A stretch of 64,000 nucleotides of DNA from Paraburkholderia dioscoreae (lineage in GTDB: Bacteria > Pseudomonadota > Gammaproteobacteria > Burkholderiales > Burkholderiaceae): contig NZ_LR699554.1 in assembly GCF_902459535.1 (NCBI RefSeq), positions 372,001-436,000 of the forward strand. The letters run 5' to 3'. The notes beneath the pieces are model-generated. The model ran no database searches. It saw nothing but the letters and a program-made list of their open reading frames with translations, and had not been told where the DNA came from. The translations under genes and the position numbers were made by a program. Within the stretch, counting starts at the first letter, position 1. The number at the start of each line of letters is the position of its first letter. Positions 8,716 through 17,012 of the stretch are shown here, in pieces.

Positions 8716-9024
8716 ATGAACAAGGCAACCAGTACATTAATCGCGGCTGTCGTCGCACTCGCGCTGTCGGGCGAGGCCTATGCACAAAGCAATAACACCT
8801 TGGCAACCCCGAGCGTAGTGTCGCCCGCCGCCGTATCGCCGGCCAATGCAACGAGCGGCTACGGCACAGCTGGCGCCACCAACTCGGATAGCGGCATGAG
8901 CGCCGGGTCGGCGAACTCCGGCCTGCAGCAGACCACGAACACGAACTCGACGTCCAATGCCAGCGCTTACGGAGTCAATAACACGCTGGCAACCCCAAGT
9001 ACAGCGTCGCCGGCTGGTAAATAA
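8716..9024 (+). CDS. Small secreted low-complexity protein with a duplicated NNTLATPS motif
   Basis: 102 residues. A Sec signal peptide (hydrophobic LIAAVVALALSGEAYA, cleavage after residue 23) is followed by a Ser/Asn/Thr/Ala-rich mature chain. The octapeptide NNTLATPS occurs at residues 26-33 and again at 88-95, each followed by SPA, so the mature protein is bracketed by near-identical ends. Strong Shine-Dalgarno AGGAGG at 8702-8707, an AT-rich promoter-like region just before it, and an intrinsic terminator afterwards show a complete single-gene unit. I do not recognise a function. Exported, probably periplasmic or extracellular and intrinsically disordered. Confidence 0.8.
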   Translation: MNKATSTLIAAVVALALSGEAYAQSNNTLATPSVVSPAAVSPANATSGYGTAGATNSDSGMSAGSANSGLQQTTNTNSTSNASAYGVNNTLATPSTASPAGK

Positions 9025-9093
9025 CAGCAATTAATAACGCATCAGGCGCAAGCACAGAGCGAACAGGCGCCCTCATTCACCCGCCGTTGTAAG

Positions 9094-9127
9094 AAAAGCC
9101 GCTGCCCTCACGGACAGCGGCTTTTTT
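9094..9127 (+). terminator. Intrinsic terminator of the small secreted-protein gene
   Basis: An 11-base perfect stem (AAAAGCCGCTG / CAGCGGCTTTT) with a 10-base loop is followed by a run of T, about 70 bases after the stop codon. Confidence 0.9.
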
Positions 9128-9399
9128 GTTTCTCCCCAAGATCTTCCTGACAGCGGTTCGCGCCACACTGAATCCGGCCAGGAAACTACTGGGCCGCACC
9201 TTCAGGGGCACATTCGAAGGGTGGCTTTGCCACGAAGAGCCGACTCTTGCGGCCCGGGTCGGTGACAGGCGAATGAACAACGTTCGGTATGCAATCGGAC
9301 TTTATCGATCTTTGGGCTTCGATCAGGTTAGCAGACGCAATGACAGGTTTCGTATCTCCGGGTGCTCGGTCGACGATATCACGGTGACTCTGCTGATTA

Positions 9400-9887
9400 A
9401 GGGCTAGGTGGCGGACAGACATCGGCCAACAGGCGATGCTCATGCCGAAGTTTCGAACGTCCGCTGTGGTGTTGGCATGAGCCTTTATAGCGAGGGGCAA
9501 CACCAGAAATTTTCCGCCTTTGCCCTTGTCGGCGCGTAACGGGCCAATATCGGCCACGTAACGCTGCAAGCCGTCCTGAACGAACCCTAGCATATGTGGT
9601 GGAGCCTCGATAACGGTCGGACCATCCGTCCTTAGGTCGAGGTGGCTCATCGCGTATGCCGTCTCGGTGTTCGCAGTCAGCAGCAGGTCTGAACGTCCAT
9701 CAGGTTGTCCCAGATCACAACCTGTGTCGGGTTTTTCGAACCAAAATGCGCGCATGCCCTCGCGCAATGCAATCTCGCTGACGGGCATCATCTGCGTCAG
9801 ATAGACCTCGGTAGCCCGATTGACCAATTGCAGTTCGAACAGACGTTCAGCTGTGTCGTCAACCGGGTATCCATTCTTGAATTCAAA
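9400..9887 (-). pseudogene. Decayed DUF1254-family gene fragment
   Basis: On the minus strand an open stretch reads GYPVDDTAERLFELQLVNRA, then LLTANTETAYAMSHLDLRTD, GPTVIEAPPHMLGFV and ADKGKGGKFLVLP, which is the conserved core of DUF1254 proteins (usual length over 400 residues). An in-frame stop lies just upstream at 9888-9890, no start or signal peptide is present, and after KFLVLP the expected PPGYKG continuation appears in another frame (PRYKG). The C-terminal half is missing. I call it a gene remnant. Confidence 0.75.
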
Positions 9888-10154
9888 TCACTCGGACGTG
9901 TGTCTTCATTGAAACGCCAACCGAAAAATTGCGGCAGTTCATTTCAAATTACTCAACGGTTGAGCGTGGGAATGATCGTTTTGCGCCTCCAGAGTGCGGC
10001 CGTTTGATTGGCATGCTCGCGGTGCGCGTGCTCCGCCCCGGAATCCGAATTTCGCACTGGCTTAGACGTTGGCCAAATGGTTGCTCGCCCTTGGAGCTAT
10101 TTGGTAGCCCTCGTTTTTGCAGTGTCGGGGCAGCTTATACCACCATGCAGTCCG

Positions 10155-10242
10155 AGCCATAACCAACGATCTCGGGAAATATCTGTTGCTAATTCCGCAT
10201 CAATTTAAACGACTTTTGGCCGTTAGCTAAGGAGCGACCTCG
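10155..10242 (+). repeat. Conserved promoter-leader module, copy A
   Basis: This block is about 75% identical, with few gaps, to 40011-40095 in front of a chemoreceptor gene. Shared landmarks are AGCCATAACC, CTAATT, TTAAACG, GGCCGTTAGC and AAGGAG..ACCTCG. It precedes the lipoprotein gene at 10417. The two copies lie 30 kb apart, so this is a dispersed regulatory block, not a tandem repeat. Confidence 0.75.
10200..10226 (+). promoter_or_regulatory. Candidate FliA (sigma-28) promoter, TCAA-N15-GCCGTTAG
   Basis: TCAA at 10200-10203 and GCCGTTAG at 10219-10226 are separated by 15 bases, matching the known FliA pattern (TCAA/TAAA, about 15 bases, GCCGATAA) in all but the sixth base of the -10. 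It sits inside the conserved module also found upstream of a methyl-accepting chemotaxis gene. Transcription would begin about 180 bases before the lipoprotein start. Confidence 0.6.
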
Positions 10243-10416
10243 CAGCGGGCGTCTCCGGCCACAATCTGCCGTTCAGCGAGCGGGAATGTGCGATGGCGGC
10301 AAATCGAGGACGATCCAGGCAGCCTGCGATGGTGTCCGGTGACGCTTATCGACGTTCAATATCGCTTCTGACAAGGCACGCTCTGTCGTGCAATTACTTT
10401 TCCCTCAAGACTATTC

Positions 10417-12954
10417 ATGAATCTGCGTTCTTGCCTCAGTGTGACCGCCGCGGTGGTATTGACCTTGTTTCTGGCTGCGTGCAGCGGTGGAAGCGGTGGA
10501 GGCATAACGCCGATTGGGCCCAGTGCCAGCCAAGTCTCCGGCACGGTGGCGTACGGACACCCTGTGGCCGGGCAAACCGTCGAGGCGATTGACACGCAAG
10601 GCAATGTCTGCGCCAAAGCCACCACAGCCACCGATGGCACCTATGCCATGAGTACCACGAACTGTGCGCCAGGATCGGCTGCAATCACGGTATTGGGGTA
10701 CACCACGCCGAACGGAGCGCCATTGATAGCCGTTGCGGTTCCCCCGCAGGGGTCACGCGTCATCAACGGCGTGGTGAACATCGATCCCCTGACCACATTG
10801 CTATCCTATGACGCGGCTGGCCTGGCCTCGTCTGCAGCCCTCCCGGCCACGAGCGGACAAGTGTTGGCGTTGCTGTCGCAGATTACCGCGACGCAATACC
10901 TGCAGGCGAAGGCCAATATTCTGACGGCGTCGCTGCTACAAGCCTTGAGTGGTAACGGCGTAAGCACCACAGGATTTGATCCCACAACGACCCCGTTTGT
11001 CGCTAATGGTCAGGAGCTGGACGGATTCTTTGACGGCAATCCTTTGTCCGCCCCGACGCCTTCCAGCGTGCAGATTGCAGCGCCCACATCGGCTGGCCCG
11101 CTGGTCAAGGTTACATTGCCCATGACGACGGGCACTCAGTCGTCGGTCACCTCGGTATCGTCCTACACGCTCGGTGGCAGGGTTTCCGGACTGTCAGGCG
11201 GATCGCTGACGTTGCTGCTCAATGGCGGCAGCGCCTTGACGATCCACTCCGATGGCACGTTTACGTTTCCGGTGGAGATCAGCAGCACCTACGCCGTCAC
11301 CGTGGGCGCCCAGCCCTCCGGGCGGACCTGCACGGTCTCCAATGGTGTGGGCGCTGGCGTTACCGCCAATGTCTCGAACGTTACCGTGACCTGCTCAGCC
11401 AACACCTTTGTTATCGGTGGCACGGTCTCGGGCCTGGCTACGGGCAGTCAGGTCACGCTGAACAACAATGGCGCGGATCCAACAATTGTCGCGGCCAACG
11501 GCAGCTTCACATTCGCCACACCGGTGGCCTATAACAGCGGCTACGCGGTCACAGTCGGTACCCAGCCCACTGGGCAGACTTGCACCGTCTCCAATGGCAC
11601 GGGCGCCGGCGTCACCGCGAATACCTCGAACGTGAGCGTGACCTGCTCAGCCAACACCTACGTTATCGGTGGCACGGTCTCGGGCCTGGCCAGCGGCACT
11701 CAGGTCACGCTGAACAATAATGCAGCTGATCCAACCACTGTCACAGTCAACGGCAGCTTCACCTTTGCCACGCCGGTGGCGTACAACGGCAGCTACGCCG
11801 TTACCGTCGGCACTCAGCCCGCCGGGCAGACCTGCACCGTCTCCAACGGCTCGGGCGCGGGTGTGAGCGTCAATGTGACGAGCGTTGCCGTGAGTTGCGT
11901 GACCACACCTGCCAAAACCAGTTTCATTTACATACCTGACTACACAAACAACCGCATACTGGGATACACCTACAACCATACGACTGGGGACGTAGGGGCT
12001 GCAGCCGGTGGAATTTTTCCGGCCGGTACCTATCCGCGTTGGGTTACCACCAACCCTGCGGGCACTTTCCTGTACGCAGCCAACAATAATTCGAACAACA
12101 TTTCCGCCTACACCGTCGATGCCACAACCGGCGCACTGACCCAGGTCGCCGGTAGCCCATTTGCATCCGGCACCTCGCCCAATGGCATGGTCGTGAACCC
12201 AGCCGGCACGCTGCTGTTCGTGGTCAATTCGAACGGCCCAAGCGTGTCGGTGTATTCGATCAACCAGATCAGCGGTGCACTCACCCCAGTAGGCTCCCCC
12301 TACATAGTCGGCTCGGCGCCCACCCGCCTGGCGATCACGCCCAACGGTCAGTTTCTGTATGTGCTGAACCAGAACAGTCACGACATCTCGGGTTTCGCCG
12401 TGGACTCCACGACCGGGGTGCTGACCCCGATCAGCGGCGGCCCCTTCAGCGACACCGGCGCGGTCAACCAGGGCGGCTACGGTATTACCGTCAATCCTGC
12501 GGGGACTGTGCTATACGTGGTGAACTGGGAGGCTAACATCACGGCCCTCGCCATCGACGCGACGAGCGGGGCGCTGACTCCGGTGAGCGGCAGCCCGTTC
12601 ACGGCCACGACAAACTACACCGGATGGGGCTGGCAAAGTGCATCCCTGAGCCCGGACGGCAAGCTGCTGTTCGCCAGTACCGGCAACGGCGGCAACCTGC
12701 TGACGTATTCGGTCGACGCAACGACTGGCGCGCTGACCCAACTGACCTCCGACAGCTACGGAGCCTACGGTAACGCGGGCACCAATTTCACCGTTCCAGA
12801 CCCTACAGGCAAGTACCTGTACGTGAGTAACGCTTTGGCGATCTACGGATCAGTCGTTTCGATCGATCCGGCCACCGGGGCTCTGCAGGATCTGGCCGGT
12901 AGCCCGTTCGGCGTCGGCGCTCGCCCGTTCGATCTTGCCGTAGTCAATCCCTGA
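10417..12954 (+). CDS. Outer-surface lipoprotein: tandem Ig-like repeats plus C-terminal lactonase-type beta-propeller
   Basis: 845 residues. Lipoprotein signal MNLRSCLSVTAAVVLTLFLA with the lipobox cysteine at 22, then a Gly/Ser spacer. Residues ~35-240 hold a carboxypeptidase-regulatory-like segment (GTVAYGHPVAGQTVEAID). Residues ~250-495 hold three repeats of about 80-84 residues with the cores VSGL and TCTVSNG.GAGV. The last ~345 residues contain repeated blades (TVDATTGALTQVAGSPF, PNGQFLYVLNQNSHDISGF) of the 6-phosphogluconolactonase-like seven-bladed propeller, which in surface proteins often serves as a binding scaffold. No catalytic role can be assigned. Anchored in the outer membrane (no Asp at +2). 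The upstream FliA-like module suggests expression with motility genes. Confidence 0.88.
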   Translation: MNLRSCLSVTAAVVLTLFLAACSGGSGGGITPIGPSASQVSGTVAYGHPVAGQTVEAIDTQGNVCAKATTATDGTYAMSTTNCAPGSAAITVLGYTTPNGAPLIAVAVPPQGSRVINGVVNIDPLTTLLSYDAAGLASSAALPATSGQVLALLSQITATQYLQAKANILTASLLQALSGNGVSTTGFDPTTTPFVANGQELDGFFDGNPLSAPTPSSVQIAAPTSAGPLVKVTLPMTTGTQSSVTSVSSYTLGGRVSGLSGGSLTLLLNGGSALTIHSDGTFTFPVEISSTYAVTVGAQPSGRTCTVSNGVGAGVTANVSNVTVTCSANTFVIGGTVSGLATGSQVTLNNNGADPTIVAANGSFTFATPVAYNSGYAVTVGTQPTGQTCTVSNGTGAGVTANTSNVSVTCSANTYVIGGTVSGLASGTQVTLNNNAADPTTVTVNGSFTFATPVAYNGSYAVTVGTQPAGQTCTVSNGSGAGVSVNVTSVAVSCVTTPAKTSFIYIPDYTNNRILGYTYNHTTGDVGAAAGGIFPAGTYPRWVTTNPAGTFLYAANNNSNNISAYTVDATTGALTQVAGSPFASGTSPNGMVVNPAGTLLFVVNSNGPSVSVYSINQISGALTPVGSPYIVGSAPTRLAITPNGQFLYVLNQNSHDISGFAVDSTTGVLTPISGGPFSDTGAVNQGGYGITVNPAGTVLYVVNWEANITALAIDATSGALTPVSGSPFTATTNYTGWGWQSASLSPDGKLLFASTGNGGNLLTYSVDATTGALTQLTSDSYGAYGNAGTNFTVPDPTGKYLYVSNALAIYGSVVSIDPATGALQDLAGSPFGVGARPFDLAVVNP
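11161..11904 (+). repeat. Three tandem in-frame coding repeats (240-252 bp)
   Basis: Unit starts fall at 11161, 11401 and 11653. The second and third units are exactly 252 bases (84 residues) and very similar in DNA, for example the identical stretch encoding IGGTVSGLA. The first unit is 12 bases shorter and more diverged. Such repeats invite copy-number change by recombination. Confidence 0.85.
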
Positions 12955-12981
12955 CCGGGGCGCTGTGTTGGCCGCAAATGC

Positions 12982-13494
12982 CTACGCCGGCAGATCGTTC
13001 TTCAGGTTCTTGTAAAGCTCGACCAGATAGTCGGGCAGCGCGAAGCGCAGTCCGAAGTCGGCGCGCGTCTGACCGTTCACGACCGTTCATGTCACTCAGC
13101 ACCGGAAAACCCAGTTCGTTGGTGCGCACCGACTTGCGGCTAGTGAGCGGTGTCTGCGGTGAGATCGCCACGACGTTCGCGCCATATGTCTGAATTTGCG
13201 GCAGCACTTCGTTGATCGCCTGCAATTCGATATTGCAGTACGGGCACCAGGCGCCGCGATAGAACGTCACGACCAGTGGCCCCTTCAGGAGCAGCGCTGC
13301 GGAAGACACGTCGTTGCCATCCTGATCTTTCAGGTTGAAGTGCGGCGCGCGATCACCGGCCTTAATGGCTCCGGCGGCCTGCCCGCTCGCAATCAGTTCT
13401 GCGATGGCGCGTTCCATCACCGGATGAATTTCCGGCGGCGCGCTATACGGTGGCTTCCCCCCTTGAAGTCGGTACGGAAGGCGTCCAGCCTCAC
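12982..13494 (-). pseudogene. Peroxiredoxin (AhpC/TSA family) gene broken by a 10-bp tandem duplication and truncated at the 3' end
   Basis: From a GTG at 13492-13494 the frame reads RLDAFRTDFKGGKPPYSAPP, AGDRAPHFNLKDQDGN and VTFYRGAWCPYCNIELQAIN, a peroxiredoxin with its peroxidatic cysteine in a WCPYC context. At 13071-13090 a ten-base unit (GACCGTTCAC/T) is duplicated. Removing one copy restores the frame into ADFGLRFALPDYLVELYKNL and KNDLPA, then a stop at 12982. The family normally continues about 40 residues past LPA, so the 3' end is also lost, 28 bases from the end of the neighbouring lipoprotein gene. Confidence 0.85.
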
Positions 13495-13511
13495 GGACTG
13501 ACGCGTAAGAT

Positions 13512-13547
13512 CAAAAAAAAACCGCCCGACAAAGTCGGACGGTTTTT
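13512..13547. terminator. Bidirectional intrinsic terminator
   Basis: AAACCG-C-CCGAC and GTCGG-A-CGGTTT form a stem around an AAA loop, flanked by an A run on the left and a T run on the right, so it can work on both strands. It lies about 30 bases past the stop of the minus-strand lipoprotein gene ending at 13579. Confidence 0.85.
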
Positions 13548-13578
13548 CGCCATACACATGCCGCAAAGCGGCGGGAAA

Positions 13579-15834
13579 TTACTGTCCAGGCGAACCAATC
13601 GATGCAGGTTTAAGCGGCTCGGCTATACCGCCGTGCACGCCAACCACTGCCTCAACGTAGTTTGGCGTCGTTGGCGAAACGGTATCCCACACGGCGGAGA
13701 CCTTCGCATTGCCGCCAACGAAAACGGCACCAGCATGGTTTCCGGCCGCAACGAGGCTGGCATCTGCACCCGTGGCCGTTGGAATCGCTTTCGTCGTGCC
13801 GTCTCCCTGCGCCGCAGCGATCGGCGTCCCGTAGTTCATTGCAGCCGCGACATTACCGTTCGCGTCATAGACGATTACCGCATCGCCTTTACCCAAACCG
13901 ATCGGATTTGCCGGATCGTTATTGACGTTCAGCATCGCAACGACCGGAACCGTGCCGGCGAGTCCCCAGGTTGTGCGGAACGTATTGTCGTCCGTGCCGG
14001 GCACACCTGGAACAACGACCAGATGTTCACCTGGTGCGAGCATCGTACCCGCCACAAATGCCGCGCTATTGTTGGCATCGTTGACGTCGGCATGATTGTC
14101 GCCCCACTTCCAGCCGGTCAGATCAATTGCCGCGCTGCCGGAGTTGTAGATTTCAAAGAAATCCTGGCCTCCGTCTGCGTTCGAGTTCACCTCCGAGATC
14201 AGGACGGTCGGCGCCGGCGCACCTGCCGCTGCAGTGGTGAAACTCTGCGTCGTGCCCGCATATGCGTTGCCATACAGGTCGCTGATAACGCCGTTGGCCA
14301 ATTTTACGGTGTAGCGAGAGCTATCCTGCAGCGGTGTCGTCAAGGTGATGCTCACCCGGGCGCCGTTGAATTTGACCTGGGTCGTGTCGTCAACGGACAC
14401 ATTACGCGTATCGGAGCCGTTGCTGATAACAATGTTACCTGTGCCCGCCTGCACGACTTCACTGAACGACAATGTCATGTGGTTGCCGATAATGCCTGTC
14501 GCGCCATCTACCGGCGCGGTGCTGGTCAATGTCGGGGCGGTGTGGTCAACAGTACCAATCGCCTTGAACGAGAATGTCGATAAGTCGGTCACGGCAGAAA
14601 CATCGTTCCCCGCTGTGGTCTTGATCGCCCCAGTCGGATACGTGATGTGGTAGGTGGTGCCGGCAACCATGTAGAACTTCGGATGAATCTTCATCACACT
14701 ACCGCTGAACGTCACTTGCGATGTGTCGCTCACAGGAATCGACCGGGTGTCGTCGGCGCCATTACTGAGAACGATATTACCCGCACCCGCCTTCACCGAT
14801 TGATCGAACGTCAGGTAGAGGTTGCTGCCCATGCCGACATTGTTCGTGCCGGTGGTTGGCTTGAAGATGGTCAGGCCCGGCAGACTCGGTCCCGCAGCCT
14901 GTTCACCGACCGCATAAATGGTGCCGTCCGGGCCCATCGTCACACCCTCGTTCTGGGCCGTGGCACTCATATACAAGCTGCTCAGCAACTTGCCGGTACG
15001 ATCCATCTTGACGATCTTGCCATCCGGCGCACCGATGATGATGACACTGTCGTAATCCGGAGCGTTGGCCGGTGCGATATTCGACAACGAGAAAACGTCA
15101 TTGAACGCAGAAAGGCCGGTCTTGGCCGCATCGAACAACACCGGCGGATTGTCTGTCGTTGGCAAGATGGGCGTGCCGTTCGATGCCGTCGCCGACCCGC
15201 CTGAAAAATTGACCGCCATCTGGAAAATGCTGGTCGGCTGCGACTGGCGCACGGCAATGTAGCCGCCTGTTTTGGTATCGAAAGTAACACCCTCAATACC
15301 GACGTTGGCAACCGTTGTACCCAATTTGACGGACTGCACGTCTGCTCTGCGCAGTGTTCCGCCTGGAACGTAAGTGAACAGATCGACTTGACGAAGACGC
15401 TCTTCCACCAATACGAACTTGCCGCCACCGGCATAAGTGATGCCTTCGGTGTCCTCGAAGTCGCCGGCATTGAGCGTCATGGAATCGATAACGTGACCAT
15501 CGCTCTTTGCAACCTGTACGACTGAAGTGGCACCGTCGCCAACCACAAACAGCGAATCGGTATCCTTGTCATAGGTCACGCCGGATGCCTCTGCGTTCAA
15601 CAGATTGGTGCCGGTCGTAGCGTACTGCAGAGGAAACATTGCTGTCTGCGTGTAGCTATTCAAGTCATAGGTGCTTTGCGGATCGGCAAATGCAAGCGCA
15701 GGGATTTTGCTATCTACCGCAGGCACAGTGGTATTGCCGCCACTGTCACCAGCAGTGCTGCTGCCAATATCGCCCCCGCCACATGCGCTAAGACCGGCTG
15801 CGAGAATCGCAGAAATTAAGAGTTTTGTTTTCAC
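13579..15834 (-). CDS. Lipoprotein with SdiA-regulated-type propeller, Ig-like repeats and C-terminal lamin-tail domain
   Basis: 751 residues. Lipoprotein signal MKTKLLISAILAAGLSAC with Cys18, followed by Gly-rich spacer. Residues ~45-330 resemble the SdiA-regulated/esterase-like beta-propeller (EASGVTYDKDTDSLFVVGD, DFEDTEGITYAGGGKFVLVE). Residues ~330-545 hold two Ig-like modules with the phrase GTGNIVISNG / GAGNIVLSNG and Asp-Thr-Arg. Residues ~550-680 look like a lamin-tail domain (ISEVNSNADGGQDFFEIYNS, DLTGWKWGDNH). These domains are typical of exported calcium-binding phosphoesterase-like or adhesion proteins. Monocistronic, with its own terminator. Function unknown. Confidence 0.85.
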   Translation of the reverse strand: MKTKLLISAILAAGLSACGGGDIGSSTAGDSGGNTTVPAVDSKIPALAFADPQSTYDLNSYTQTAMFPLQYATTGTNLLNAEASGVTYDKDTDSLFVVGDGATSVVQVAKSDGHVIDSMTLNAGDFEDTEGITYAGGGKFVLVEERLRQVDLFTYVPGGTLRRADVQSVKLGTTVANVGIEGVTFDTKTGGYIAVRQSQPTSIFQMAVNFSGGSATASNGTPILPTTDNPPVLFDAAKTGLSAFNDVFSLSNIAPANAPDYDSVIIIGAPDGKIVKMDRTGKLLSSLYMSATAQNEGVTMGPDGTIYAVGEQAAGPSLPGLTIFKPTTGTNNVGMGSNLYLTFDQSVKAGAGNIVLSNGADDTRSIPVSDTSQVTFSGSVMKIHPKFYMVAGTTYHITYPTGAIKTTAGNDVSAVTDLSTFSFKAIGTVDHTAPTLTSTAPVDGATGIIGNHMTLSFSEVVQAGTGNIVISNGSDTRNVSVDDTTQVKFNGARVSITLTTPLQDSSRYTVKLANGVISDLYGNAYAGTTQSFTTAAAGAPAPTVLISEVNSNADGGQDFFEIYNSGSAAIDLTGWKWGDNHADVNDANNSAAFVAGTMLAPGEHLVVVPGVPGTDDNTFRTTWGLAGTVPVVAMLNVNNDPANPIGLGKGDAVIVYDANGNVAAAMNYGTPIAAAQGDGTTKAIPTATGADASLVAAGNHAGAVFVGGNAKVSAVWDTVSPTTPNYVEAVVGVHGGIAEPLKPASIGSPGQ

Positions 15835-15991
15835 GGTACGGTAAGAAGTTGAAAGGTCGGTAAGAATTCGCGACCATAACGGACTTGTGTTGCGTCTTCG
15901 TGACTGATGAAACGGTACGAAAGACCTGACGGGGGCGACCTGTCACATGCTGTATCCGCGGAGCACCGCCTCCATTGCCGTACCCTTTTGC

Positions 15992-16753
15992 TCACTTGCC
16001 GCCGGTGACATCGAGAAACGTGCCGGTGATGAAAGACGCCTCGGCGCTTGCCAGCCATAGGATCGCCCGCGCAACCTCTTCAGGCTGACCGCCTCTTCCC
16101 ATCGGGATCGAGTCCTTGACGCGATCCACTCGTCCCGGCTCGCCGCCGCTTGCATGCATGTCGGTGTAGATGTGGCCGGGGCGAATGCAGTTGACGCGTA
16201 TCCCTTCCCGCGCGACTTCTTTTGCAAAGCCGGTAGTGAATGTCTCAAGCGCACCCTTCGACGCAGCATAGTCGACATATTCGTTTGGACTGCCAAGCCT
16301 GGCCGATGCCGATGAAACGTTGATCACGACACCGCCTCGGCCATTGTGACGATGCGACATCCGCTTCACCGCCTGCTGCGCACAGAGGATAGGGCCGATC
16401 GAGTTGACCGCGAAGATACGCTGCATCCGCTCGAATTCGAGATCCTCCAGCCGGGATTGCTGCGCAATGATCGCGGCGTTATTCACCAGCACGTCGATCC
16501 GGCCGAACTTCCGGTCGATCGCGGCGAATAGCTGAGCGACCTGCTCAGGATCTGCGCTGTCTGCGCGCACGGCTAAAGCCCGGCGTCCGACAGCTTCCAC
16601 ATCAGCCGCTACCGCGAGAGCGGCAGACTCGTCGGAGACGAAGCTTATCGCTACATCGTAACCGTGTGCGGCAGCGAGCCGCGCAGTCGCCGCGCCTACG
16701 CCACGGCCTCCGCCTGTTATCAGAATCAACGGGACCTGCGGGACGGTATTCAT
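15992..16753 (-). CDS. SDR-family oxidoreductase (FabG-like short-chain dehydrogenase)
   Basis: 253 residues. Cofactor motif LITGGGRGVGAATARLAA near the N-terminus, the NNAAI motif (VLVNNAAIIAQQ), the catalytic Ser region (INVSSASARLGS) and catalytic YAASK. The C-terminal ITGTFLDVTGGK is typical of this family. Cytosolic, NAD(P)-dependent; the substrate is not evident and there are no neighbours on the same strand within an operon distance. The 257 bases upstream of its start show no gene, only a G-rich stretch. Confidence 0.9.
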   Translation of the reverse strand: MNTVPQVPLILITGGGRGVGAATARLAAAHGYDVAISFVSDESAALAVAADVEAVGRRALAVRADSADPEQVAQLFAAIDRKFGRIDVLVNNAAIIAQQSRLEDLEFERMQRIFAVNSIGPILCAQQAVKRMSHRHNGRGGVVINVSSASARLGSPNEYVDYAASKGALETFTTGFAKEVAREGIRVNCIRPGHIYTDMHASGGEPGRVDRVKDSIPMGRGGQPEEVARAILWLASAEASFITGTFLDVTGGK

Positions 16754-17012
16754 TTAGCGAACCTCTGCGTGACGGTGAGATGACGCCTCTTCAGCGCAAT
16801 CGCGATGATGCATGCGGGTTCCGGTCCGGGGAGGGGGCGGGCGGTTGCTTCAGGAGGCGACAAGAAGAATATCTGTCTGGTGGTGGTCCGGCAAACCAGA
16901 TAAATTGATGAATCGCGTTAGCTAAACTCTTGTGACACATCGCGCGCGATTAACGTCTTCCAGCCCGCATGAGCGGCCAGCCGATCTGCACGACAACGGC
17001 TTCGCCGCCGCT

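Noticed and set aside
9126..9407. 93-codon plus-strand frame with AIGLYRSLGF, reminiscent of a GNAT tail
   Set aside because: It begins in the terminator T run and overlaps the DUF1254 remnant; only one short match to acetyltransferases, too weak to call.
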